Source: an uncultured Bacteroidales bacterium
Lineage (GTDB): Bacteria; Bacteroidota; Bacteroidia; Bacteroidales; Tenuifilaceae
DNA: 42,464 nucleotides
Reading direction: 5' to 3'
Assembly: GCA_937926785.1 (NCBI GenBank)
Contig: CALBBQ010000057.1
Coordinates: forward strand, 1 to 42,464
The notes under the pieces are model-generated. The model saw nothing but the letters and a program-made list of their open reading frames with translations, searched no databases and was not told the DNA's origin. The first letter of the stretch is position 1. The number at the start of each line of letters is the position of its first letter. The translations under genes and the position numbers were made by a program. Below, in pieces: positions 33,489-42,336 of this stretch.

Positions 33489-35297
33489 TTAAACCTTCAG
33501 CGATTTCCGACGGAAAGGTTCATAACCGCGACCACCTCCGGTAAAACCGGCATTCTTGTAAAATTCAACAAAAGTTAAACGCATGGGATGCACAAGCGAT
33601 CCTAATGCAGACATGAAAATGTTGATGGAATGACCGATTAGTAGTATGAGTATGATGACAACATACCTCAATACGGGGGTATCGGGGGCCATTCCAAATG
33701 CTAGGCTGTTGAAAACGCTACCCAGAATACCACTACTCAAGCCCAAGGCAAACAATCGGATATATGAAAGGGTATCGCCAAGTAGGCCTGTGGCCATGTT
33801 GTAAGAATCCCAAAGCCCTAAGCCAAAGTTGAAGAGCGGATTTTTACCCGGCGAGTTAAAGAACATGATACCAACCCCTGCTATTCCAACTATTACCAGA
33901 TGAACAGGACTAAATAGTTTGATTGAACTCTCAGGGTTTTGTCCCAGCAGATAGAATACAGCCATGCTAATCAGCAGCACTACCCAGCTTATGGTTGATA
34001 TGGCATGCTTCCATGAATACTGAATCCAAAGGTTTGCTGCCTTTACGCACATACCAAAAACTATTTGAACAAGCCCCAGAATAAGCGAAAGCTTGAACAT
34101 CTTATCCTGATCAAAGAAGTACGATTTAAAGTTCTTAATGGCCGGGATATCGAGATCAACAAGGCTAGCTCCAAAAACAGTGCCCGTGAGCGCACCAAAA
34201 AGAATTGTTGATGCTCCAAGTATTTGGATAAGTGTTAGGATAGGCTTAAACTCGGGCTTTGCCTTAAACTTAAAGATGGTAGCACCCAGCACAAAAATCA
34301 ATCCGTAACCCGCATCGCCAAAGCAGAACCCAAAGAAAAGCATGAAGAAAGGAGCAAAAAATGGGGTTAAATCGAGTTCAGCATAAACAGGAAAAGCAAA
34401 GAGCTTGCTAATGGGTTCAAAAAGTTTGGCAAACCGATTGTTACGCAACAGTATTGGCGCATTATCGTGGGGTTCCGCTTTGGATACAATATAGATTAAG
34501 CTTTCCGAATCGAGGAAACTCTTCACCTCATCGTTAAGGTGCTCGGGAACCCAACCCTCCAGTAACATCAGGGTGTTCTCAGCTTCAACCGCCGCGCTCG
34601 ATTTAACCATTTTAAAGTCGAGCTGGTTGGTGAGAGCAATCTGCTCTTCTTTAAGAGTTTTCTGGTAAAGCGCCAGGAAATCGAGTTCCTTGTTGATCTC
34701 CTCAATCCTTTGCTGATAGCGCTTAATTTCATCGAGTTTCAGCTGGGCTGAGAACTGGGGTGTGCGAACTTCTTGTGCTTCGTCGGGTAGTTTTTCATCG
34801 CCAGAATCGACCAACACGAAATAGAAGAAACCGCCTGTTTGGTTTACAATTTCAATAGGGTATTCATTCAACCATTCCTCGCTAAAGGACTTTTCCGAAG
34901 CGATAAAAAACCTAATCCGAATTCCTTTATCGGAAAGGTTGTTGATCAGATTCAAATCAAAATTACCCCAAGGTTCAACCTCGGCTAGGTCTTTTTGAGC
35001 CTTTTTAATAGCATTATCGAACTGCTCACGCTCTCGGTTAAGCTGCTCAACGCGGGTGATTACATCGTCAGCAGTCAGGTGGAGGGTTATTTTTTCCTCA
35101 GGGGCATTTCTTGTTTCCAGAAACTTTATAGTGGTAGAGATTCTTCCAATTCTGTTTAGAATCTCTTTCTCCTCCTCATCAACGTTTCGGTTTTCCATGG
35201 AAATGTCCACCACGCCCAGATCTTGCAACTTCTGCAGGAAACTGTCGAAATCGCGGTGGTAAACCAGGAAGTTGTACTTGTACATCGGTGTTATCAT
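33489..35297 (-). CDS. ntpI: V-type ATP synthase subunit I
   Basis: The 602-aa membrane stator subunit (equivalent to the eukaryotic a subunit) has an N-terminal soluble half (about residues 1-300, with two long coiled coils) and a C-terminal half with about seven membrane helices, from the LDLTPFFAPFFMLFFGFCFGDAGYG segment to FVEFYKNAGF. It forms the ion half-channels against the K ring. The start ATG overlaps the stop of subunit D (ATGA). Confidence 0.92.
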   Translation of the reverse strand: MITPMYKYNFLVYHRDFDSFLQKLQDLGVVDISMENRNVDEEEKEILNRIGRISTTIKFLETRNAPEEKITLHLTADDVITRVEQLNREREQFDNAIKKAQKDLAEVEPWGNFDLNLINNLSDKGIRIRFFIASEKSFSEEWLNEYPIEIVNQTGGFFYFVLVDSGDEKLPDEAQEVRTPQFSAQLKLDEIKRYQQRIEEINKELDFLALYQKTLKEEQIALTNQLDFKMVKSSAAVEAENTLMLLEGWVPEHLNDEVKSFLDSESLIYIVSKAEPHDNAPILLRNNRFAKLFEPISKLFAFPVYAELDLTPFFAPFFMLFFGFCFGDAGYGLIFVLGATIFKFKAKPEFKPILTLIQILGASTILFGALTGTVFGASLVDLDIPAIKNFKSYFFDQDKMFKLSLILGLVQIVFGMCVKAANLWIQYSWKHAISTISWVVLLISMAVFYLLGQNPESSIKLFSPVHLVIVGIAGVGIMFFNSPGKNPLFNFGLGLWDSYNMATGLLGDTLSYIRLFALGLSSGILGSVFNSLAFGMAPDTPVLRYVVIILILLIGHSINIFMSALGSLVHPMRLTFVEFYKNAGFTGGGRGYEPFRRKSLKV

Positions 35298-35896
35298 GAC
35301 TCAACCTCCACGTTATCGTATCGTTTCTTAACAATCTTCATGGCCGATTTCGAAAGGTTTTCCTCATCTTCGAGGAAGCGTTTGATTTTTCGAATGGCAT
35401 TCTCGTAGCCGGGTATTTGAACCTTTTCGTATAGGTTTACCTTTTGGGTGGTTTTTTTACGGGCATGGTCAAGTAATCGCATCTTCTCATGGTAAAAATC
35501 GCGTTCAATGCCTATTTCAGCAAGTTCCTTAAGAATTCTCACACCGTCGGAATACCAGTAGGGGCGAGAGAAAACGCTGTAGTCTTTAACGCTAAAAACC
35601 ACTTCCTGGAGTACAGGTATTTTAACCCCGGCAATTTTGATAGTTCCAAGCCTAACATCTTCAATTTGAATGAGGTTACGCTCAAACTCGCCCCAAAGGC
35701 TAACCATATACTCGTAATCTTTAATTCGGCGAGCCAATTGTTCTTCGAGTTCCTGCATCCTATTCTTGGCACGCTTAACCTCCATGCGTAGGGCCGATTC
35801 CTTATTCTTCAAGGTAGGAAGGGCTCTTAAGCGGATTTTAAGCTGCTTGTTCAGATCGTTAAGCGATGTTTTATTAAACTGAAACTTAATTGCCAT
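35294..35896 (-). CDS. ntpD: V-type ATP synthase subunit D (central shaft)
   Basis: The 200-aa protein is a largely helical coiled-coil rotor shaft that links the A3B3 head to the K ring. The start IKFQFNKTSLNDLNKQLKIRLRALPTLKNKESAL and the C-terminal segment with YDNVEVES fit the family. It is 18 bp after subunit B and overlaps subunit I. Confidence 0.92.
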   Translation of the reverse strand: MAIKFQFNKTSLNDLNKQLKIRLRALPTLKNKESALRMEVKRAKNRMQELEEQLARRIKDYEYMVSLWGEFERNLIQIEDVRLGTIKIAGVKIPVLQEVVFSVKDYSVFSRPYWYSDGVRILKELAEIGIERDFYHEKMRLLDHARKKTTQKVNLYEKVQIPGYENAIRKIKRFLEDEENLSKSAMKIVKKRYDNVEVES

Positions 35897-35914
35897 TTTA
35901 CCTACTTTTTCAGG

Positions 35915-37234
35915 TTAGTTAGGCCAGTACTTCTGCACCAGCTCATTCTTGATGGCCACTTCGGTTTTTGAGAAGTACTTGGCAAATAGTTGCCATGCGG
36001 TATCGAGCATGGTATCGACCTCAATGTTGACATCAATGGCCAGTAGCTTTTCGGAGTAATCGTGGGCGAACTTGAGGGCACGCTCATCGTACTCGGTCAA
36101 ATCAAAACCGTTCTCCAGCTTGGTTTTTGCGTTAGCGGCATCGGCGTAAAGACGCACAGCAGCGTTCATTACCTGAGGATGATCCTCACGGGTTTTCTTA
36201 CCTATTACCAGCTGCTTTAGACGCGAAAGGCTTCGGAACGGGTCAACAATCACTTTTCCGGTATCGCTATCGGTACGAAGGAAAAGCTGACCTTCGGTAA
36301 TATAGCCAGTGTTATCGGGGATTGCATGAGTGATATCACCACCCGACAGGGTTGTTACGGCAATAATGGTGATGGAGCCTCCATCGGGGAACTGAACGGC
36401 TTTTTCGTAAATCTTGGCCAAATCGGAGTAGAGCGAACCGGGCATGGAATCCTTTGAAGGAATCTGATCCATACGGTTCGAAACGATACTCAACGCGTCG
36501 GCGTAAAGGGTCATATCGGTGAGCAGTACCAGCACCTTTTCCTTCTTCTCCACAGCAAAATACTCGGCAGCTGTAAGCGCCATATCGGGAACAAGAAGAC
36601 GTTCAACCGGAGGCTGCTCGGTTGTATTCACAAAGCTGATAATGCGATCGAGGGCGCCGGCATTCTCAAAAACGTTCTTAAAGAAAAGGAAATCGTCGTT
36701 CGAGAGGCCCATTCCTCCCAGAATAATCTTATCGGCCTGAGCACGTAGTGCAACCATGGCCATTACCTGGTTGAAAGGCTGATCGGGGTCGGCGAAGAAG
36801 GGAATTTTCTGACCGGTTACCAGGGTGTTATTCAGGTCGATACCGGCAATACCGGTGGCTATGAGCTCCGAGGGTTGCTTACGGCGCAGAGGATTCACTG
36901 ATGGGCCACCAATTTCGCGTGGTTCACCTTCTACCTCGCTATCGCCAAACATTGGGCGTCCGTATGCGTCGAAGAAGCGGCCTGCCAGGTCATCGCCAAC
37001 CTTAAGCTTTGGGGGCTCACCAAAGAAAACCACTTCGGCATTTGTAGGAATGCCCTCAGTGCCGCTAAACACCTGAAGGGTTACCATGTCGCCCATAATT
37101 TTCACTACCTGAGCCAAACGGCCATGCACCATGGCCAGCTCCTCGTTAGCTACACCTTGCGCTCTTAGCGATACGGTGGCTTTAGTTATACCCGTAAGCT
37201 GGGTGTATATACGTTGAAAAGCTTTAATTTCCAT
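35915..37234 (-). CDS. ntpB: V-type ATP synthase subunit B
   Basis: The 439-aa regulatory subunit of the A3B3 head. It has the V-type B pattern: VNPLRRKQPSELIATGIAGIDLNNTLVTGQKIPFF followed by DPDQPFNQV in place of a P-loop, so it does not hydrolyse ATP, and IPSKDSMPGSLYSDLAKIYEKA. The start ATG overlaps the stop of subunit A (TAATG). Confidence 0.95.
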   Translation of the reverse strand: MEIKAFQRIYTQLTGITKATVSLRAQGVANEELAMVHGRLAQVVKIMGDMVTLQVFSGTEGIPTNAEVVFFGEPPKLKVGDDLAGRFFDAYGRPMFGDSEVEGEPREIGGPSVNPLRRKQPSELIATGIAGIDLNNTLVTGQKIPFFADPDQPFNQVMAMVALRAQADKIILGGMGLSNDDFLFFKNVFENAGALDRIISFVNTTEQPPVERLLVPDMALTAAEYFAVEKKEKVLVLLTDMTLYADALSIVSNRMDQIPSKDSMPGSLYSDLAKIYEKAVQFPDGGSITIIAVTTLSGGDITHAIPDNTGYITEGQLFLRTDSDTGKVIVDPFRSLSRLKQLVIGKKTREDHPQVMNAAVRLYADAANAKTKLENGFDLTEYDERALKFAHDYSEKLLAIDVNIEVDTMLDTAWQLFAKYFSKTEVAIKNELVQKYWPN

Positions 37235-38991
37235 TACTGAACCCTTCTTTCGTTAAGAATTGTTTCAAGTTCCTTTTCGTAGTTATAGAACTCCTCAGAT
37301 TTAAAGTTTGAGTAGTTCATCTGCTTTAACACGTTGATGATTCTCTTATAGTATGAAGAGCACTGCTCAAAACCATCGAAATGGAAGTTCGTATCGCAAA
37401 TGGACATGACCTTTTCCAGCATGTAGCGCTGACGTTCCAGAGGGCTGTTGGAGTCAATCTTATCAAAAGCATCCTGCTGAAGAATAACGAAGTCAATGAT
37501 CTCGGCCTTCCAGTAACGATCATGGTAGTCTAGGGGTACCCCGTCATCACCAAGAATGTTGATCTGCTCGTAGGCCTCCCTACCGCGTTGGATGATGTTC
37601 TTGGCTTTCATCACCATTTTCACCCAGTCAGGGCTTATGTTCTTATTTAAATACTCCTGAATTTCAGGATATTCTAGGTATTTCGAGTAGCTATCCATGG
37701 GGTCGATAGCAGGGTATCGTTTACTATCGGCACGCTGTTGTGAAAGGGCATAGAAACAACGAGCAGCCTTTTTAGTTGACTCGGTTACCGGCTCTTTCAG
37801 GTTACCCCCTGCAGGCGAAACTGTCCCAATAAAGGTTACAGAACCTGTGTTGCCATTGTTCAGGTAAACAAAACCTGCCCGTGCATAGAAGTTTGCAATA
37901 ATTGCAGGAAGGTCCATGGGGAATGCATCGGGACCAGGTAGTTCCTCAAGGCGGTTACTCATTTCGCGGAGCGCCTGAGCCCAGCGGGATGTGGAGTCGG
38001 CAAGTAGTAGTACCTTTAGCCCCATGGATCGGTAGTACTCACCAATGGTCATGGCAGTATAAACCGAAGCTTCACGAGCTGCCACGGGCATGTTTGAGGT
38101 ATTGCAGATGATGGTGGTTCGCTCCATAAGCTTTCGTCCGGTGCGGGGGTCATCGAGGTGAGGGAACTCAGTGAAGATCTCCACCACCTCGTTGGCACGT
38201 TCGCCACAGGCGGCCATAATGATCATATCGGCATTCGCCTGCTTTGAGAGGGCATGTTGCAACACGGTTTTACCACAACCGAATGGGCCTGGAATAAATC
38301 CGGTACCACCCTCGGCAATGGGGTTCAGAGTATCGATAACTCGGACACCGGTTTCCATGATTTTGAATGGGCGTGGCTTTTCCTTATAGGCAGTGATTGC
38401 CTTTTTTACCGGCCACTTTTGCACCATGGTAACCTTATGCTCATTCCCGTTGCTGTCAACCAAAACGGCAATGGTATCGGTGAGCTTGTACTTACCGGCA
38501 GGAACTATCGATTTAACGGTATATTTGCCGTCGAAGGTAAAGGGTACCATGATTTTATGCTTGACCCAGTTTTCCGGAACCTCTCCAAGCCAATCGGCAG
38601 CTATGACATGGGCCCCTGGCTCAACTAACGGGGTAAAATCCCATTCGGAATCAAAATCCAGGGCATCGGTGTAATCGCCACGCTGGAGGAAAATGCCTTT
38701 CATTTTGGACAGGTCGTGCTGAAGCCCGTCGTAGTTTTTCGATAGCAAGCCCGGGCCAAGCGTAACCTCAAGCATGTGGCCCTGAAACTCCACCGGAGTT
38801 CCCACTCTTAGGCCACGAGTGCTTTCAAACACTTGAACGTAAGCCAGCTTGCCAATAACCTTGATCACTTCGGCCATCAGCTTTGTGCCAGCAAGATCGA
38901 TATAGCATATCTCGTTCTGGGCAACCGGGCCATTCACTTCAACGATTACAAGGTTGGATACAATACCGGTTACTTTTCCTTGAGTTTTCAT
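37234..38991 (-). CDS. ntpA: V-type ATP synthase subunit A (catalytic)
   Basis: The 585-aa catalytic subunit has a V-type non-homologous insert (about residues 110-190) and the P-loop GPFGCGKT (235-242), with Cys239 in the position where many bacterial A subunits have Ser. The catalytic region CGERANEVVEIF and the DSTSRWAQALREMSNRLEELPG segment follow. The residue GCGKT is shared with eukaryotic V-ATPase A subunits. The gene is 42 bp after DUF2764. Confidence 0.96.
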   Translation of the reverse strand: MKTQGKVTGIVSNLVIVEVNGPVAQNEICYIDLAGTKLMAEVIKVIGKLAYVQVFESTRGLRVGTPVEFQGHMLEVTLGPGLLSKNYDGLQHDLSKMKGIFLQRGDYTDALDFDSEWDFTPLVEPGAHVIAADWLGEVPENWVKHKIMVPFTFDGKYTVKSIVPAGKYKLTDTIAVLVDSNGNEHKVTMVQKWPVKKAITAYKEKPRPFKIMETGVRVIDTLNPIAEGGTGFIPGPFGCGKTVLQHALSKQANADMIIMAACGERANEVVEIFTEFPHLDDPRTGRKLMERTTIICNTSNMPVAAREASVYTAMTIGEYYRSMGLKVLLLADSTSRWAQALREMSNRLEELPGPDAFPMDLPAIIANFYARAGFVYLNNGNTGSVTFIGTVSPAGGNLKEPVTESTKKAARCFYALSQQRADSKRYPAIDPMDSYSKYLEYPEIQEYLNKNISPDWVKMVMKAKNIIQRGREAYEQINILGDDGVPLDYHDRYWKAEIIDFVILQQDAFDKIDSNSPLERQRYMLEKVMSICDTNFHFDGFEQCSSYYKRIINVLKQMNYSNFKSEEFYNYEKELETILNERRVQ

Positions 38992-39033
38992 CAGTATATC
39001 ACATTAATTAATTATCATCTTTCAGTGCTGTGG

Positions 39034-39897
39034 CTATAATTTTTGAGAAAGGTTGTAGGACGATTTCAGGTCGTCGAACAATTTCTTAAAAAGTTCTTCT
39101 CCGGTCTTGGCATCAAGCTTCAGCCAGCGATGCACAATCCCGGCTCTCACAAAAAATCCTAAAATGAAGTTGATGTTAAAGTAGTCCCAAGTGGTAAGCT
39201 CCACCGACATGTCCCACTTAAGCAGGTCGATTTTGCGTTCACGCTCTAGAACATCGGGAATATCAATCACCTGAATCAACCTGTCGATGTAATCAACCTC
39301 TCTTTTCAGCCCAAAATCGGCTGCTTGGCTTTTAGCCAGAATCTCGGTCAGCCAGTTGTTTCCAACAAGTTGGCGGGTAGGATCGGTACCCATTCTGCGA
39401 CAGTTCAACGCGGTAAGCACGTTATTGAAATCGCGCTGAAAGCTAAACCAGTATCGGATAAAGCTATTCCTCTGGCTAAGGGCATGATCGTAAAATGCTT
39501 CCAGGAACTTAACCTCGGGGAGCTTCTCAACCTCAAAAAGATCTAACCTATCGGTTGGTTCATCATCGGTCTCGTCGGATGAACGTTTTTTTCCGGTGTA
39601 CCGGTAGTAGAAATCCTGCATGTAGTGGGGAAGCTCGGAAATGTGTTCATCGAGCTCATCGAAAAGGGACTGGTCAATGGTGCCCAACTCATTGAAATCT
39701 AAGCCTCTATTAAGCAGTTTGTTCAGAAAGTTGTCGTTATCGTATGGTAAATGCAGGAACTCTACCAGATTATAGTCGGAAGGGTGAACATTCTCCCTCA
39801 CCTCCTGTTTAATGGCGTTAACGCTGAAATCCTTTCGATCCTGATCCATGATCAGTTCCGGAAGTCCAGCCACCAGGTAGTAGTAGTTACGCATCAT
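39034..39897 (-). CDS. DUF2764 protein, probable subunit C-like V-ATPase component
   Basis: The 287-aa helical protein matches DUF2764, which occurs in V-ATPase operons of Bacteroidota, Spirochaetes and Chlamydiae in the place of subunit C. Segments are MRNYYYLVAGLPEL, the acidic linker (about 110-120), NVLTALNCRRMG and KIDLLKWDMSVELTTWDYFNINFILGFFVRA. No subunit C gene of the classical type is present, so it is the likely link between the shaft and subunit I. The start is the ATG at 39897, 1 nt after the E stop. Confidence 0.85.
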   Translation of the reverse strand: MMRNYYYLVAGLPELIMDQDRKDFSVNAIKQEVRENVHPSDYNLVEFLHLPYDNDNFLNKLLNRGLDFNELGTIDQSLFDELDEHISELPHYMQDFYYRYTGKKRSSDETDDEPTDRLDLFEVEKLPEVKFLEAFYDHALSQRNSFIRYWFSFQRDFNNVLTALNCRRMGTDPTRQLVGNNWLTEILAKSQAADFGLKREVDYIDRLIQVIDIPDVLERERKIDLLKWDMSVELTTWDYFNINFILGFFVRAGIVHRWLKLDAKTGEELFKKLFDDLKSSYNLSQKL

Positions 39898-39898
39898 T

Positions 39899-40516
39899 CT
39901 ACTTGCCTCCGAAAAGCAATGCTACTATTTTTGGACGCATAAAGTCCTTGAACAGGTTTTCGAAGTCTGCTTCGGTGAAGCTGACCATAAAGCTACCATC
40001 CTTGGGTCCAATTCGGAAACCGTATTTAATGGCCTTATCAACCTGTATTTCAAGTCCTTTATTCAGTAATGACTGGGTTTTTCCTGAAAAATGATCGGTA
40101 ATCGCTTTGGCCATATCCTCGGGTACTAACACGCGGAGGCTTACGCTTTCGGGTGAATTTGGATCCCAGCGGTTAATGGCCGTTTCAATGACCCTTTTCA
40201 TGAATTCCGAATCCTTAAGAGCATCAATCACAGGAGTTTCGAAAAGTTTAGCTTCAACCATGGATGTTATCTGCTGTTTAAGGCCATTAATAACCTGCTT
40301 GGCAGAAAGGGAAACCTCGGTATCGATATTTTTTTTGTAATCGTCAGCTTCCTTGCGTGCTGCAGCAATAATCCTGTCGGCTTCGGCTTTGGCATCAGCC
40401 AGAATACGGGCTGCATCGTCCTTGGCTTTTGCCACCAGCTGATTGGCTTCGGCCTGCCCCTTTTCAAGACCTTCGCGGTAGATTTTCTCGGTTAACTCTT
40501 GAAGCTTATTCTGCAT
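39899..40516 (-). CDS. ntpE: V-type ATP synthase subunit E
   Basis: The 205-aa peripheral stalk subunit is a long coiled coil (about residues 5-90, with the alternating A/K/E heptads) and a globular C-terminal head (about 110-205). It leads the operon. The start is preceded by AGGAGG, 8 nt from the ATG, a strong Shine-Dalgarno for this group. Confidence 0.9.
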   Translation of the reverse strand: MQNKLQELTEKIYREGLEKGQAEANQLVAKAKDDAARILADAKAEADRIIAAARKEADDYKKNIDTEVSLSAKQVINGLKQQITSMVEAKLFETPVIDALKDSEFMKRVIETAINRWDPNSPESVSLRVLVPEDMAKAITDHFSGKTQSLLNKGLEIQVDKAIKYGFRIGPKDGSFMVSFTEADFENLFKDFMRPKIVALLFGGK

Positions 40517-40524
40517 AGCTTGTT

Positions 40525-40530
40525 CCTCCT
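40525..40530 (-). promoter_or_regulatory. Strong ribosome binding site of the V-ATPase operon
   Basis: AGGAGG on the minus strand, 8 nt before the ATG of subunit E. Such consensus sites are rare at Bacteroidota genes and suggest high translation of the first cistron. Confidence 0.75.
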
Positions 40531-40599
40531 GAATTATAATAGTTTACTGGTTTGCTCAAAATTTAGGGTTATTATATTAAAAACTAAAACTCATTACGG

Positions 40600-40607
40600 C
40601 AAAAATA
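40600..40607 (-). promoter_or_regulatory. Predicted -7 box of the V-ATPase operon
   Basis: Read on the minus strand TATTTTTG, exact TAnnTTTG, about 84 nt before the subunit E ATG. No TTG at 19-21 nt spacing; the region upstream to 40779 is AT-rich and carries no gene. Confidence 0.4.
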
Positions 40608-40779
40608 GATTTAGGTTATACTCAAAAACATGACAATTGTAATACTTTTATGCAATTCAACGTATAAAAAACGTATCAAATTAAAGTTATATTAATGAAA
40701 AACAAATACTTACATCACATGTTAGCTAAATAACGGTTAAAACTATTTAACGTATTGCAAACGTTAGCATGTTAACAAC

Positions 40780-41943
40780 TTATATTTTTTTTAACCCCTC
40801 ATCGAGTATTTGGATTAAGGATTGCACGGGTTCTATGCCAATTGATAGGCGAACCATTCCGGGAAAGGGGAATTTATCGCCCCAAACAGGTTCAATGGGC
40901 ATTAAAATGGTGTCGGCATCGCCCAATGTGGGGACAAGGTTTATGGATTGCGATACATTTTTTATGAAAGCATTGCATCGTGCCTGCTTTTGCTGGAATG
41001 AGTTCCCGTTGATATCAAAGGTTACTATGCCTCCAAATCCATTGCTGAACAGCTTGCTGGCAATTTTTGCTGTGGGATGGTTTGGTAATGAAGGGTATAG
41101 TACCTTTTCTACTGAGGAATGGCTGGCAAGAAATTCAGCAACAGCTTTGGCGTTGTTGAAGTGTTGGGCAATACGCAGATGAAACGTTTTCAAATAATCG
41201 TTCAGGCGATAGGCATCATCGGGCGACAACATGTGCCCCACCAGCTTTCGGTACTCAATGGCATGCTTTAACATGTCCGAATCGTTACCGCAGATTACAC
41301 CAGCAGAGAGGTTCCCGTGCCCGGCAAGGTATTTAGTAGCGCTATGTATCACCAAATCGGCTCCAAAATCGAGTGGCCTAAAGATGTGAGGTGTGGCAAA
41401 AGTATTATCAACTATTACCCTTGCGCCAAAACGATGAGAAATCTTGATGATTTCCGGAACATCGGCAACGATAAGCATGGGGTTAGAAATGCTTTCCAGA
41501 TAAACCACTGTGGGTTTGTGGCGCTGCATCAAACGTTCAAACTCATCGAGTGAGTAGCTATTGCCCTGAGAGCTAAAGCGAACAATTTCAAATCCCCGCC
41601 GGGCAACCAGAACCTTATCTATGAATGAGTTGGTTCCACCATAGATTTCAGTAAAAAACAGCCATTTATTTTTTAAACCGGCTACCTGAAAAATTGAAAG
41701 GGCAACATCAATGGCAGCTAAACCCGATTGAGTGAGCAACGCCCACTGACAACCCTCAATCTTGGCCAATTCCTTTTCTGTTTCAACTACTGTGGGGTTA
41801 CGGTACCGAGAGTAAATATATAAGTCGGGTTCGTTTGGATGTTCAAGTTCGTCGGAAAAAGCCTTTTTCATGGTGGGAATATCCCTCAGCCAAAAGCCAC
41901 TATCCCTGTAAATGGGTGTCCGAGTTGAATTTACCTTTTTCAC
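40780..41943 (-). CDS. Cys/Met-metabolism PLP enzyme (cystathionine gamma-lyase/synthase family)
   Basis: The 387-aa protein belongs to the trans-sulfuration PLP family. The PLP lysine is Lys204 in HSATKYLAGHG, and YSRYRNPT, ALLTQSGLAAIDVAL, VIVDNTFATP and the C-terminal MVRLSIGIEP are typical. The precise reaction (cystathionine beta/gamma-lyase, gamma-synthase or methionine gamma-lyase) cannot be told from the sequence. The start MKKVNSTRTPIYRDSGFW is plausible. The upstream side faces insertion-sequence DNA. Confidence 0.85.
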   Translation of the reverse strand: MKKVNSTRTPIYRDSGFWLRDIPTMKKAFSDELEHPNEPDLYIYSRYRNPTVVETEKELAKIEGCQWALLTQSGLAAIDVALSIFQVAGLKNKWLFFTEIYGGTNSFIDKVLVARRGFEIVRFSSQGNSYSLDEFERLMQRHKPTVVYLESISNPMLIVADVPEIIKISHRFGARVIVDNTFATPHIFRPLDFGADLVIHSATKYLAGHGNLSAGVICGNDSDMLKHAIEYRKLVGHMLSPDDAYRLNDYLKTFHLRIAQHFNNAKAVAEFLASHSSVEKVLYPSLPNHPTAKIASKLFSNGFGGIVTFDINGNSFQQKQARCNAFIKNVSQSINLVPTLGDADTILMPIEPVWGDKFPFPGMVRLSIGIEPVQSLIQILDEGLKKI

Positions 41944-42079
41944 CGGTTAAGGATTTAGAAATGCAAGTTAGTAAAAAAACTCACATCACAAATAAAGGAA
42001 GTGGTTAAGGTTAGAAATTGAAACAGCGATTATTCTGAAGGAAGAGTCTGGAATGAGTCAAGAATGTTTAGCATTAATA

Positions 42080-42325
42080 ATCTTAGATTTTCATTGTAAA
42101 TGCAACTTTTGGGGACTTTAATTTAAGGGGTAAAAGAAAAAACTAATTTTTCAAGAACGCGAGAGAAAGAACACTTCCTCCCCTCGTCGTTCCTGAGGGT
42201 TCAGTGGGTGGAAAAGATTCTAAACAATAGACCAAGAAAGCGTTTGGGGTTTTGGACGCCCAATGAAATGTTGAATAAAATATTGTTTAATAAAAAAGTT
42301 GCATTTGCAGCTTAAATCTAGGAAT
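42080..42325 (+). mobile_element. Internally deleted IS30-type element (relic)
   Basis: Two ends of about 30 bp are inverted relative to each other: TGTAAATGCAACTTTT (42095-42110) and AAAAGTTGCATTTGCA (42294-42309) match at 15 of 16 bases. The similarity continues outward for about 14 more bases (left AATCTTAGA-type sequence, right TAAATCTAGGA). Between them only about 180 bp remain, instead of about 1 kb for a full IS30 element. The right end overlaps the transposase 3' end. Target duplications are not clear. Confidence 0.72.
42199..42315 (+). pseudogene. IS30-family transposase, C-terminal fragment
   Basis: The reading frame gives VQWVEKILNNRPRKRLGFWT and continues PNEMLNKILFNKKVAFAA before a TAA stop. 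NNRPRKRLGFxTPNE is the diagnostic C-terminal motif of IS30 transposases. The catalytic DDE region is absent; upstream of about 42199 the frame has no recognisable family residues. It is non-functional. Confidence 0.85.
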
Positions 42326-42336
42326 AAATATCACTA

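Noticed and set aside
38254..38628. 124-aa frame on the plus strand within the subunit A gene
   Set aside because: Shadow frame opposite a long, well-identified gene; no family resemblance.
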